Positions 41,883 to 50,869 of a stretch of DNA of 64,000 nucleotides are shown piece by piece. The stretch comes from Rheinheimera sp. (GTDB lineage Bacteria; Pseudomonadota; Gammaproteobacteria; Enterobacterales; Alteromonadaceae): assembly GCA_003482455.1 (NCBI GenBank), contig DMYW01000021.1, positions 1 through 64,000 of the forward strand. The letters are read 5' to 3'. The position numbers and the translations under genes were made by a program. Within the stretch, counting starts at the first letter, position 1; every line of letters begins with the position of its first letter. Under the pieces are notes generated by a model. That model was not told the DNA's origin. It ran no database searches and worked only from the letters and a program-made list of their open reading frames with translations.

Positions 41883-44855
41883 TTAGAAGCTGTAACGCGC
41901 ACCCACTGTGTAACGTGGACCGGTTTCGACCAGGCTTAACACCTGCTCTTTGGCACGGCCGTGGACACGGTTGTACTCGTCGGTTAAGTTCAGCGCATCA
42001 ACGTACAAGGTCAAACCTTCGACCATCGGCAAGTCATAGCTAATGGACGCGTCGATTTGTGAATAAGCTTCGGTGTATTTCGGGTTGGCACCTGTGTCTT
42101 GACCACGCGAGTTCAAGAACTCATCACGCCAGTTCCACGCGATACGGGCTGACAAACCGTCTTTTTCATAGAAGAACACGGCGTTGGCAGTATCCGACAG
42201 ACCGACCAAGGCTGGTTGGTCTTGCAACAAGAAGTTGTTGTATTGCAAGTCGGTGTTGACGATGGTGTAGTTCAAGATACCGCCGAAGCCGGTATCGGCG
42301 AAGCTATGCTGGATGGCAAATTCCCAACCATCTAACACGCGACCTTCGGTGTCGTTTGACGGCGTGTTGATCTTAAAGATCATCACGTTATCTTCACCAG
42401 ACACACCGCTGATCACGCGACCTGGCACGTTCACACCGGTAGCATTTGGATAGTTAGCGAAGATCCAGTTACGGATAGCGCCCGCATCTGCACCCACGGC
42501 TGCCAGTGCTTCACGGTATTTTTTACCGTCGGCTGGGTTGGCCAGGTTGTAGATGGTGGACTCGACCACTGTGTTGGCGATCCAGTTTTTGACGTCTTTG
42601 CGGAAGTAACCGACCGACACATAACTGGCTTCGTCGTAGTACCATTCGGTCGACAAATCGAAGTTATCCGATTCCAGTGGCAACAGGTTCGGGTTTCCTG
42701 AAGAACCACCACCACCGGAACGGTTAGCGAGTGTGCCCACCACAGTACCGCCTTGGATCGACACATAGTCTGGGCGACCGATGGTTTTGCTATACGCAGC
42801 GCGCAGCATCACGTCGTCCGTCAACTCGATGTTGAAGTTGGCGTTTGGCAGCAGGTAGTTGTAGCTACCTTCTTTGGTTTGGAACTCACGGCTGCCGCTT
42901 GGCACTAATGCGATTTCAGTGTCAGCGATCCAGTCAGCGCGGTTGTATGCAGTCACTGCAGATGTAGAAGTAACATCGGTCGTCTCATAACGCAGACCAA
43001 AATGCACGCCGTAATCACGACCAGCTAAATCCGACTTGAAGTTATATTGCAGATAAGCCGCTTTGGACTCTTCTTTGGTATAACGGTCGGTGTCGCTGGC
43101 GTAGTCAGTTGACGGACAGAAGTTGTTACCGCAATCACCGGTGCCACCGCCTGTGGCATACAGCTCTTTTGAACGAGCGAGCACTTTGCCGAAGTCCCAC
43201 ATAAAGATGGTGTTCAGTGGGTCAAAGGTTTTACCAGTCACTGACGAGAAATTACCGCCTTTGGCGCTGAACTTGTCGCGAATAGTGTCTTTCGGGAACC
43301 AGGCTGGATCTAAATCACCCGCTTGGCCCACACCACCCCAGTCGTTACGTTGCACGTTGACCGATTGCGAATGGTTTTCGACGTTGGTTAATGACAAACC
43401 AAAGTCGATGCTGCTGGCGTCATTCAGCGAATATTTACCGCGTACTTGGTACTGGTCGATATCGCTGCGGTTGACATAGTTACCAAACACCGAGCCCGTC
43501 ACGCGCATATCTTGTGGCGTAATAGCGTTACCGCCACCGACTGCTAATACCGGCAAGTCGCCAGAGAAATCCGTGGCCGCCGAAGTACGCACAAAACCTG
43601 CGGTACTTAAGGTGTTGCTGGAACCGTAGATGCTGTTTGGTTTGATTTTCGCGCTGGAATTGTGCGCGTCAAAGTCCAGTTTCAGGTCGTCGTTGACTTC
43701 CCAAGACAGGTTCAAACCTAACGAGCCACTTTCGTTACGCACGCCATAGTCACCAGCTGCCATCGACAAGTCTTGTTTGCTACCGTAAGTCTCGGAGTAC
43801 ACCAGTGGTGATGACACTGGGCCGTCGGTCCAGACGTTTTCTGATGGTGCGAAGGTAAACCATGCCGACACGTCATTGTATTGGGTGTCGATATCGTTAC
43901 GCATGTAGGTGTAGTCCAGCGTTGCCGTAACGTCTTCCGTCGGCGCGTATTGCAGCACTAACTGACCGTTGGTGCGTTTACGTTGCTGTTCTTCGAATTT
44001 GTAGATGGTGGTTTGTGGTACTGAATAGATATCTGATGCGCCTGGACGGTTCACTTGACCCGTTTGAGGTACACCACCCCACTCAGCCGTGCCGGCACCC
44101 CAGTTGTCATCGACTGTGCCTTTAAAGCTACGCCAGCCAGTACCGACGTTGGCTTGTTGGTTGCCGCTTTCCCGCTCTTGGTAAGAGCCAGACACCAACA
44201 CACCGAATTTGCCATCGGCGTAGACGTTGGAGTACAAACCGGCCAACTCAGGCGTCATGTCGCCTTTTTCGGTTGACGTATCTTCCACCATCGCGACATT
44301 CAGCAGAGCTTTTTCGCTACCGGCTTGGAATGGACGCAAGGTTTGCACGTTGATAGTTGAACCGATACCACCGGTTGGCAACGTAGCGTCTGAGGTTTTC
44401 GCCACTTCGACACCACGGATCGAGTCCGAGGAAATGTTGGCGAAGTCAAACGAACGCGAGCCTGTCGTGACAGGCATTTGGCGACCGTTTAATGTCACTA
44501 AGTTAAAGTCAGGACCAAAACCACGGACTGACACTTTCGACCCTTCACCGTTGGAACGGTCAATCGATACACCGGTGATCCGTTGCAGCGATTCCGCTAA
44601 GTTGGTGTCAGGAAATTTACCGATATCTTCGGCGGAAATGGCGTCTACAACCCCATCAGCGCTGCGCTTGACGTCCAGTGATTTAATCAGCGATCCGCGG
44701 ATCCCCTTTACTTGGATAACTTCGACTTGCTCTTCTTTTTTCGGGCTTGCCGCAGCAGCGTCATCCGCCGCCCACGCTGGCATAGCAACACCCACGCCTA
44801 GCGCCAGCGACATGCTGGTGGCCAGTTGGGTTTTTCGTAATGTTATTGCTTTCAT
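41883..44855 (-). CDS. TonB-dependent receptor (glucan-locus, halogenase-linked)
   Basis: The 990-aa precursor has a signal peptide ending MPAWAAD. A TonB-box region is followed by the KGIRGSLIKSLDVKRSADGV opening, a plug domain (about 50-170; GKFPDTNLAESLQRITGV, VSVRGFGPDFN and LNGRQMP), and a 22-strand barrel ending in Phe (GARYSF). It belongs to the large-substrate receptor subfamily that carries oligosaccharides in Alteromonadales and Xanthomonadales. A LacI-type operator lies 114 bases before the start, which ties it to the beta-glucan genes. It shares its plug almost word for word with the receptor at 59971-62934. The substrate is inferred. Confidence 0.95.
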   Translation of the reverse strand: MKAITLRKTQLATSMSLALGVGVAMPAWAADDAAAASPKKEEQVEVIQVKGIRGSLIKSLDVKRSADGVVDAISAEDIGKFPDTNLAESLQRITGVSIDRSNGEGSKVSVRGFGPDFNLVTLNGRQMPVTTGSRSFDFANISSDSIRGVEVAKTSDATLPTGGIGSTINVQTLRPFQAGSEKALLNVAMVEDTSTEKGDMTPELAGLYSNVYADGKFGVLVSGSYQERESGNQQANVGTGWRSFKGTVDDNWGAGTAEWGGVPQTGQVNRPGASDIYSVPQTTIYKFEEQQRKRTNGQLVLQYAPTEDVTATLDYTYMRNDIDTQYNDVSAWFTFAPSENVWTDGPVSSPLVYSETYGSKQDLSMAAGDYGVRNESGSLGLNLSWEVNDDLKLDFDAHNSSAKIKPNSIYGSSNTLSTAGFVRTSAATDFSGDLPVLAVGGGNAITPQDMRVTGSVFGNYVNRSDIDQYQVRGKYSLNDASSIDFGLSLTNVENHSQSVNVQRNDWGGVGQAGDLDPAWFPKDTIRDKFSAKGGNFSSVTGKTFDPLNTIFMWDFGKVLARSKELYATGGGTGDCGNNFCPSTDYASDTDRYTKEESKAAYLQYNFKSDLAGRDYGVHFGLRYETTDVTSTSAVTAYNRADWIADTEIALVPSGSREFQTKEGSYNYLLPNANFNIELTDDVMLRAAYSKTIGRPDYVSIQGGTVVGTLANRSGGGGSSGNPNLLPLESDNFDLSTEWYYDEASYVSVGYFRKDVKNWIANTVVESTIYNLANPADGKKYREALAAVGADAGAIRNWIFANYPNATGVNVPGRVISGVSGEDNVMIFKINTPSNDTEGRVLDGWEFAIQHSFADTGFGGILNYTIVNTDLQYNNFLLQDQPALVGLSDTANAVFFYEKDGLSARIAWNWRDEFLNSRGQDTGANPKYTEAYSQIDASISYDLPMVEGLTLYVDALNLTDEYNRVHGRAKEQVLSLVETGPRYTVGARYSF

Positions 44856-44968
44856 TTGGTTTCCCTGTCGACTGTCTTCATGGTAGCAAAGCCGAAAATG
44901 CCTGTGAGAGCACGGCTGCCACTTGCTGTTGCGCTTGTTTGTTTTGGTTGTACCGCCTGACCGCCATT

Positions 44969-44982
44969 TGTAAGCGCTTTCA
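44969..44982 (-). promoter_or_regulatory. LacI-type operator before the receptor gene
   Basis: TGTAAGCGCTTTCA, identical to the site before GH1. Its edge is 114 bases from the receptor start codon. Confidence 0.75.
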
Positions 44983-45064
44983 GAACATTAGTTGATTTTT
45001 TTTAACGCGTCAATACAAAAAATCTAAAGCAATATAAGTCTATGTTTTAATTAAATTTAATGGA

Positions 45065-45078
45065 TGTAACCGCTTACT
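45065..45078. promoter_or_regulatory. Degenerate LacI-type site
   Basis: TGTAACCGCTTACT matches the perfect site at 45191 at 12 of 14 positions. It lies between the two full operators and may be an auxiliary site. Confidence 0.4.
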
Positions 45079-45190
45079 TTTCAAGCATTGCAAGCAGGTA
45101 AAAGGCGACAAAACGCACAGCTCCGACCTGTGCCGAAATTTCCAAAAATTTCATCGATTCTGCTTGCCAAAGCAAGTTCGAAGCGTCTAA

Positions 45191-45204
45191 TGTAAGCGCT
45201 TACA
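45191..45204 (+). promoter_or_regulatory. LacI-type operator before GH3
   Basis: TGTAAGCGCTTACA is a perfect 14-base palindrome and the best copy of the motif in the window. Confidence 0.8.
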
Positions 45205-45489
45205 GAAGGTTTTGCGCAGCGGTTGCGTTGAGTCTGTGCGGCATCATTGCTTGTGCTATGGCGCGAACACAGGTGGTCAACGCACAGCGCCTGCGTGTTA
45301 CTGACTTGAGTTGCCGAAATGTAGGCTTAGGCAAAGCAGAGGGTACTCGCGCCAGAGCGGATCAGCTAAACCGTGCCAAGGCCTGTCTGTAACACCCAAA
45401 ACATAACAACGCAGCGCTGGTTTTTGGCAAAACTCGCGACTGCGGCTTGCCTTCGGCGAGCAGCATAAACCTGACAGGGAAACACTTTC

Positions 45490-48054
45490 ATGCAACATTC
45501 TCGCATTCAATGGCTCGCGCTGTGCGTGAGCAGCGCTCTTGCTACAGGTGCCTTGCTGGCTGCCGGTGGCGCCGTTGCGGCCGCCACTCCGACTGCAGGC
45601 AGCGGCAATTTAGCTTTGTGGCCGGCGCAAGCCCCCGCCGTGGCACCTGACGCCGCCCTCGAAGCTCGCATTAGCAAAATCATGGCCGGCATGACGCTGA
45701 AACAAAAAATTGCCCAGATGATCCAACCGGAAATTCGCGACATCACAGTCGAAGACATGCGCGAATACGGCTTTGGTTCTTATTTAAATGGCGGCGGCTC
45801 CTTCCCTGACAGTAACAAACATGCCAAAGCGGCGGATTGGATCAAACTGGCCGAAGCCATGTATCAAGCATCGATTGATGCCAGTAAAGACGGCTCAACC
45901 ATTCCGACTATGTGGGGCACCGACGCGGTGCACGGCCATAACAACGTGATTGGCGCTACGTTATTCCCACACAACATTGGCCTTGGCGCGATGCGAAACC
46001 CCGCGCTGATGGAGCAAGTTGCTGCAGCCACCGCCGCGGAAGTCAAAGTCACTGGCATCGACTGGGTGTTTGCACCGACCGTCGCCGTTGCGCGCGATGA
46101 CCGCTGGGGCCGCAGCTACGAGAGCTACTCGGAAGATCCCAGCGTGGTCAAAGCCTATTCAGGCGCCATTGTGCGCGGGCTGCAAGGCGCGCCAGGCAAA
46201 GCCGGCTGGCTGGGTGAAGATAAAGTCATCGCCAGCGTCAAACACTTTTTAGGCGATGGCGGTACCGAACAAGGCATCGACCAGGGCAACAACACCGCCA
46301 GCGAAGCCGACTTGGTGAAGTACCATGCCCAAGGCTATTACAGTGGCCTCGCGTCCGGTGCACAAACCGTGATGGCGTCTTTTAACAGCTGGCATGGCGT
46401 GAAAAACCATGGCAACCAGTATTTATTAACCGACGTGCTGAAAGGCCGCATGAGTTTTGACGGCTTAGTGGTCGGCGACTGGAACGGCCATGGCCAAATT
46501 CCGGGGTGCAGCAACGACAATTGCGTCAAAGCCGCACAAGCGGGCCTGGATGTATACATGGTGCCAACAGCAGCGTGGAAAGGCTTATACAACAACTTGT
46601 TAGCGCAAGCCCAGTCAGGTGAGCTGGCGATGAGCCGTGTCGATGACGCGGTGCGGCGCATTTTGCGGGTAAAAATTCGCGCCGGCTTACTTGATGGCAA
46701 CAGCCCAGCCAAACGCGCGCTTTCCGGCAAAATGGAACTGATTGGCAGCGCCAAACATCGCGCCGTCGCGGCGCAAGCGGTGCGTGAATCGCTGGTGCTG
46801 CTGAAAAACCACGGCGGTTTGTTGCCACTCTCGCCCAAAGCGCGTATTGGCGTCGCCGGTTCGGGTGCCGACAACATTGGCCAACAAAGCGGCGGCTGGA
46901 CTATTAGCTGGCAAGGTACTGGCAACACCAACAGTGACTTCCCTGGCGGTAGCTCGATTTACCAAGGCTTAGCAGCGCAAAGCAAAGCCGCTGGCGGCCA
47001 GTTGGAATTGGCCGTTGATGGCAAATTTAAGCAAAAACCGGATGTGGCCGTGGTGGTGTTTGGTGAAGAGCCGTACGCCGAAGGCAACGGCGATATCGCC
47101 AACCTAGAATTCCAACGCGGCAACAAAGCCGACTTGGCGCTGCTGAAATCGCTCAAAGCGCAGGGCATCAAAGTGGTGTCAGTGTTTTTAACCGGTCGGC
47201 CGCTGTGGATTAACCCAGAACTGAACCAATCCGATGCGTTTGTCGTCGCTTGGCTGCCAGGCTCGGAAGGTGCGGCTGTGGCAGATGTGCTGCTGCGTGA
47301 CGCAAGTGGCAAGGTGCAACACGACTTTAAAGGCACCCTGCCCTTTAGCTGGCCACAAAGCCCGACGCAAACCGTCAACCATGGTGATGGCCAAACGCCG
47401 CTGTTGCCACTGGGTTATGGCTTAACTTATAAGTCCGGTGCCAAAGGCTTGCTCGATAAACCACTGTCAGAGCAAAAACCAGCCGATGCCAAGCTAGAGT
47501 CGTTGGCCTTGTTTGACCGCGCCGCCAAAGCGCCGTGGGGTTTTGGCTTGTTAGCAGCCAAAGGCCAAGATCTGTCGCAAGGCGTAGATTGGGCCGGTGT
47601 CGTCAGCCCGAAACAACGCTTGGGTGCGGTCGAAATTCGCTCCACCGATCGGCGCGTGCAAGAAGATGCGCGCCTGCTGAACTTTGATGGCTCGGCCTGG
47701 GCGGCGGTGTTTTTAGGCAGTAACTTCCCGCGTGATTTACGCGCCTACCCAGAAGCCAAAGCCACGCTGACGCTGGATATCAAAGCAATCAGCGGTAGCG
47801 GGCCACTGGAACTTGGCCTTGGTTGTGGTGATAACTGCCGCGCCAGTGTCGATATTCGGCCGCTGCTGAAAACCGCAAATCAATGGCAAACCGTGCGCGT
47901 GGACTTGGCGTGCTTGAACAAAAACGGCTTTGATTTTGGCCGCGTGCAACAAAGCTTTGTGCTGTCAAGCCAAGCGGCGGCACAAGTGGAAGTGTCCGAC
48001 ATCCGCTTCGAACCAGGCCAAGCGGCGACGGCGGATTTAAAATGCTCGCCATAA
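45490..48054 (+). CDS. GH3 exo-beta-glucosidase (ExoP-like)
   Basis: The 854-aa precursor has a signal peptide ending AVAAAT. The GH3 barrel (about 55-420) includes GTDAVHGHNNV, DDRWGRSYESYSED, KHFLGDGGTEQG and nucleophile Asp330 in GLVVGDWNGHG. The second GH3 domain (about 430-645) is followed by a C-terminal beta-sandwich (about 680-850) as in the ExoP-type enzymes of Pseudoalteromonas. ExoP enzymes remove glucose from beta-1,3- and beta-1,4-glucans. It is probably periplasmic, trimming oligomers brought in by the receptors. It is monocistronic, divergent from the receptor gene, with a strong terminator. Confidence 0.95.
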   Translation: MQHSRIQWLALCVSSALATGALLAAGGAVAAATPTAGSGNLALWPAQAPAVAPDAALEARISKIMAGMTLKQKIAQMIQPEIRDITVEDMREYGFGSYLNGGGSFPDSNKHAKAADWIKLAEAMYQASIDASKDGSTIPTMWGTDAVHGHNNVIGATLFPHNIGLGAMRNPALMEQVAAATAAEVKVTGIDWVFAPTVAVARDDRWGRSYESYSEDPSVVKAYSGAIVRGLQGAPGKAGWLGEDKVIASVKHFLGDGGTEQGIDQGNNTASEADLVKYHAQGYYSGLASGAQTVMASFNSWHGVKNHGNQYLLTDVLKGRMSFDGLVVGDWNGHGQIPGCSNDNCVKAAQAGLDVYMVPTAAWKGLYNNLLAQAQSGELAMSRVDDAVRRILRVKIRAGLLDGNSPAKRALSGKMELIGSAKHRAVAAQAVRESLVLLKNHGGLLPLSPKARIGVAGSGADNIGQQSGGWTISWQGTGNTNSDFPGGSSIYQGLAAQSKAAGGQLELAVDGKFKQKPDVAVVVFGEEPYAEGNGDIANLEFQRGNKADLALLKSLKAQGIKVVSVFLTGRPLWINPELNQSDAFVVAWLPGSEGAAVADVLLRDASGKVQHDFKGTLPFSWPQSPTQTVNHGDGQTPLLPLGYGLTYKSGAKGLLDKPLSEQKPADAKLESLALFDRAAKAPWGFGLLAAKGQDLSQGVDWAGVVSPKQRLGAVEIRSTDRRVQEDARLLNFDGSAWAAVFLGSNFPRDLRAYPEAKATLTLDIKAISGSGPLELGLGCGDNCRASVDIRPLLKTANQWQTVRVDLACLNKNGFDFGRVQQSFVLSSQAAAQVEVSDIRFEPGQAATADLKCSP

Positions 48055-48080
48055 CGCGGCGCTAAGCATAGCGTGAACAA

Positions 48081-48110
48081 GGCCAGTGGCTTACACCACT
48101 GGCCTTTTTT
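48081..48110 (+). terminator. Rho-independent terminator after GH3
   Basis: GGCCAGTGG / CCACTGGCC (9-bp perfect stem, loop CTTACA) is followed by six T residues. Confidence 0.95.
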
Positions 48111-48356
48111 ATGCGCCAACGCCGACCAATCACGAGCCGCGACGACAGCACTGCGCATTGCAACTTGCCGAACATCGAATACAGCATGAACACGCCCGCA
48201 GCCGCAGCAAGCCCACTGCCGTGGCAAGCGCCGCCTTAGTCGCCGCGATAGCCTGCCACACAAGTCATGGCTTTTTTGAAGGCGGCTTGCACTTTGCCCT
48301 GCAACTTACTATGCCTAAAGCACACGGCCGTTATGCAGACGGGAATGAAGGGGCTC
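48111..48356. other. Leader region of the H-NOX gene
   Basis: Together with the bases before the terminator this makes a 302-base gene-free stretch. An open frame continuous with H-NOX begins at 48267 but does not resemble the family. Nothing else was seen. Confidence 0.4.
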
Positions 48357-48914
48357 ATGCAAGGGATCATTTTTACCGCACTGTCGGACATGGTGATTGA
48401 AAAACTGGGCATGGCGGTATGGGATCAACTGCTGGATGATGCCAACCTGCCAAGTCAAGGCGCCTACACCAGCGGCGGGCGCTACGACGATAGTGAATTG
48501 CTGGCGCTTGTCGGCTTGCTCAGCGAGCGCAGCGGCATCGCCGCACCCGATTTAGTGCGCAGTTTTGGTGAATACTTATTTGCCAAACTGTACGCGTCAC
48601 TACCACCAAGCTTGCAGCATTGCAGCGATTTGCGGCAATTTCTGCTGGTCATTGACAACACCATCCACAAAGAAGTGAAACGGGTGTACCCAGATTCCTA
48701 CCTGCCGAGTTTTTCGTACGATGACAGCGACGCCAACCAACTGACCATGCACTACCGCTCCAAACGTAAACTGTGTTTCGCCGCCGAAGGCTTGATCGCG
48801 GGCGCCGCCAAGCAGTTTGGTGAAACCGTGCAGATCAGCCACCCCGTGTGCATGCACCAAGGCGCCGACCACTGCTGTTTGATTGTGCATTTTAAGGCGC
48901 AACCCCATGAGTGA
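48357..48914 (+). CDS. H-NOX heme nitric-oxide sensor
   Basis: AAGGGG lies before the ATG at 48357, where the canonical M(K/Q)GIIF start falls, giving 185 aa; several upstream ATGs are in frame but extend beyond the family. Diagnostic residues are present: proximal heme ligand His104 in NTIHKEV, and the YxSxR heme-propionate motif Tyr133-Ser135-Arg137. Stand-alone H-NOX proteins bind NO and inhibit or tune a partner kinase or cyclase. The next gene is a histidine kinase overlapping by eight bases. The usual outputs are biofilm, motility or quorum changes through c-di-GMP or phosphorelay. Confidence 0.95.
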   Translation: MQGIIFTALSDMVIEKLGMAVWDQLLDDANLPSQGAYTSGGRYDDSELLALVGLLSERSGIAAPDLVRSFGEYLFAKLYASLPPSLQHCSDLRQFLLVIDNTIHKEVKRVYPDSYLPSFSYDDSDANQLTMHYRSKRKLCFAAEGLIAGAAKQFGETVQISHPVCMHQGADHCCLIVHFKAQPHE

Positions 48915-49854
48915 CGGCCATAACTACGAACGCGCTTGGCAACGCGAGCGCTTGGCTAGACAACACGCCGAGCAATTGTTGGAAGAAAAAACCCGCAGTT
49001 TGTACGACAAAGTGCTGGAATTGCAGGCCAGCCAAGCCAACTTGGCCAAAGCACAAGACCAGCTGCTGCAGTCGGAAAAACTCAAAGCAATTGGTCAATT
49101 AACAGCGGGCCTTGCCCATGAAATCAACAACCCCTTGAGTTTTTGCCTGCCCAACCTTGAGCAATTAAGCCTACACCAACAAGCCATCGGTTCTGTGGTC
49201 ACCGCACTGGTTAGTCACTCGCTAGGCGATACCACTACCGCTGCGCCGCAGCAAAGCCAACAACAGACAGCACGACGCCAACACCTCGATTGGCTACTCG
49301 AGGACAGCAACGAGCTAATCAACGAGTTGCAACAAGGCATGCAGCGCATTCAGGAAATCATCAAACAACTGTATCACTACAGCATGCTGGGGCAGTCCGC
49401 GCCAGCCTTGTGCTCAGTCGCAGAACTATGGGCACAGGTGTGGCAAAAACTCGACCAACGTGCATTGGCTCACGTCACGTTGCAGCAAAGCCTCGGGGAT
49501 GCGCAACTACAGCTCCACCCAGTGGAGATGGTCACTGCGCTAGCCAATATTGTCGATAATGCGTTAAAAGCTGGGGCTAGTGTGCTGTCGATCCACTGTG
49601 ATTGCAGCGACACGGCATACGTGCGGATGCAGATCCGTGACAACGGTCATGGCATGTCGCAGCTGACGCTGCGGCAAGTATTTGAGCCGTTTTTTACCAC
49701 CCGTGATGTCGGAGCTGGTCGCGGCCTTGGTTTAACCGTCAGTTATTCGATCATCCGCCAGCATCATGGCAGCATCGAATTTAGCAGCGACATCGGCGTG
49801 GGTACTTGCTGTACCGTGACCTTGCCCAGACGTTTGGTCGAAGACATGTATTAG
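48907..49854 (+). CDS. Cytoplasmic histidine kinase, H-NOX partner
   Basis: The start at 48907 overlaps the H-NOX stop. The 315-aa protein begins with a coiled coil (about 8-60), then the phospho-acceptor box with His71 (AGLAHEINNPL) and a Gln-rich helix insert (about 115-135). The ATP-binding domain follows, with N-box NIVDNALKAG, DNGHGM, FEPFFTTRDVGAGRGLGL and the G2 region. No membrane span or PAS domain is present, so the input should come from H-NOX. No response regulator is adjacent. This matches HnoK-type partner kinases. Confidence 0.93.
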   Translation: MSDGHNYERAWQRERLARQHAEQLLEEKTRSLYDKVLELQASQANLAKAQDQLLQSEKLKAIGQLTAGLAHEINNPLSFCLPNLEQLSLHQQAIGSVVTALVSHSLGDTTTAAPQQSQQQTARRQHLDWLLEDSNELINELQQGMQRIQEIIKQLYHYSMLGQSAPALCSVAELWAQVWQKLDQRALAHVTLQQSLGDAQLQLHPVEMVTALANIVDNALKAGASVLSIHCDCSDTAYVRMQIRDNGHGMSQLTLRQVFEPFFTTRDVGAGRGLGLTVSYSIIRQHHGSIEFSSDIGVGTCCTVTLPRRLVEDMY

Positions 49855-49988
49855 CTGACAGCTGATCTAGAGAGCCACCATGAACTCGCCACCATCAGTT
49901 CGGCTGCGATCGATAATGTGCCACAACCGACCATCACAAACTCCTGCCTGTCGTCCAACAATTGACAGCAGGATTCGGCCAACGACAC

Positions 49989-50636
49989 TTAGTGCGACGC
50001 CGGCAGTTTCCAAGCCATGCCACTGACTTCCGCTTGATGCACCCGTTGTGCCCACAGTTTGGCTTTATATGCATCCGGAGCAATGCCAAGCCCTTGTTCG
50101 TATAAGGTTTTTAAGGCGCGCTGCGAATCGACATGCCCTTGGTTGGCCGCCAAGATCCACCAGCGTTCGGCCAATGCGCCATCTTTAGGCACGCCCTCGC
50201 CCGTCAGATACAAGCGGCCTAAATTGTATTGCGCCGCGTAATGGCCTTGCAGCGCCGCCTTATGAAACCACTGTGCCGCCGTCGCTACATTGGCCGGTAC
50301 TCCTTCGCCAGCGTAATACATAAAACCTAGGTTTAATTGCGCCACCGGTAACTGCTGCGCGGCAGCCAGCTGATAAAAATGCAACGCTTGGGCTGAGTCT
50401 TTTGGTACGCCTGCACCGACGCCATAGCGCCGACCCAATTCATTTTGTGCATGCGCATTGCCTTGGGCGGCGAGCTGTTGCAGCTGCGGCAGACTGACTT
50501 CCTTGCCAAGCGGTGCTTGATATAAATTGGCCGCGACGCTGATTTGCGCCGGTGGCGGTGCCAGTGTGGTCGTGGATTGGCAGCCGACGGCGAGCAGTAG
50601 CGTCAATGCCAGATAAAGGTGCGAACTTGGTTGCAT
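49989..50636 (-). CDS. Sel1-repeat lipoprotein
   Basis: I chose the ATG ending at 50636, which places a signal peptide with lipobox AVGC (Cys19) at the N-terminus (215 aa). About four Sel1-like repeats follow (from about 55), with the pattern A..G...AQ..LG..Y..G.GVP.D...A..W...AA; clear copies end in YGVGAGVPKD, YYAGEGVPANV and YLTGEGVPKDG. Such solenoids serve protein-protein contacts in the envelope. It is leftward and separate from the H-NOX pair. Function is not known. Confidence 0.85.
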   Translation of the reverse strand: MQPSSHLYLALTLLLAVGCQSTTTLAPPPAQISVAANLYQAPLGKEVSLPQLQQLAAQGNAHAQNELGRRYGVGAGVPKDSAQALHFYQLAAAQQLPVAQLNLGFMYYAGEGVPANVATAAQWFHKAALQGHYAAQYNLGRLYLTGEGVPKDGALAERWWILAANQGHVDSQRALKTLYEQGLGIAPDAYKAKLWAQRVHQAEVSGMAWKLPASH

Positions 50637-50810
50637 GATGCAGCGTCCGGTTGGATGATCGATGTTGCCATGGTGGATGATAAACGGCGTAGACGCAACG
50701 CAGCGCTGCGGCGTTCGACGCAAAAACTTGACTTAGTACTGGCTAAACCCCGCGGGTTCGAGTGAAACCAGTCACCGAGCGCCTCGGCAACTTGACGACA
50801 ACTAGACAAC

Positions 50811-50866
50811 AACTTAGCGACAGCAACTTAGCGACAGCAACTTAGCGACAGCAACTTAGCGACAGC
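50811..50866. repeat. Four tandem 14-bp repeats
   Basis: AACTTAGCGACAGC occurs four times in a row without change, just downstream of the kptA stop. The unit is too short and unspaced for a CRISPR. The copy number is probably variable. Confidence 0.95.
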
Positions 50867-50869
50867 CCG

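Larger units (their letters stand above)
44856..45489. other. Divergent control region of the receptor and GH3 genes
   Basis: This 634-base region has no convincing gene. It holds two full LacI-type operators (44969 and 45191), one degenerate copy (45065) and an AT-rich stretch (44990-45060) suited to promoters. The 285 bases next to GH3 contain nothing recognised; that leader is unusually long. Confidence 0.7.

Noticed and set aside
50811..50866. CRISPR array
   Set aside because: The 14-bp units abut directly, have no spacers, and no cas genes are present.
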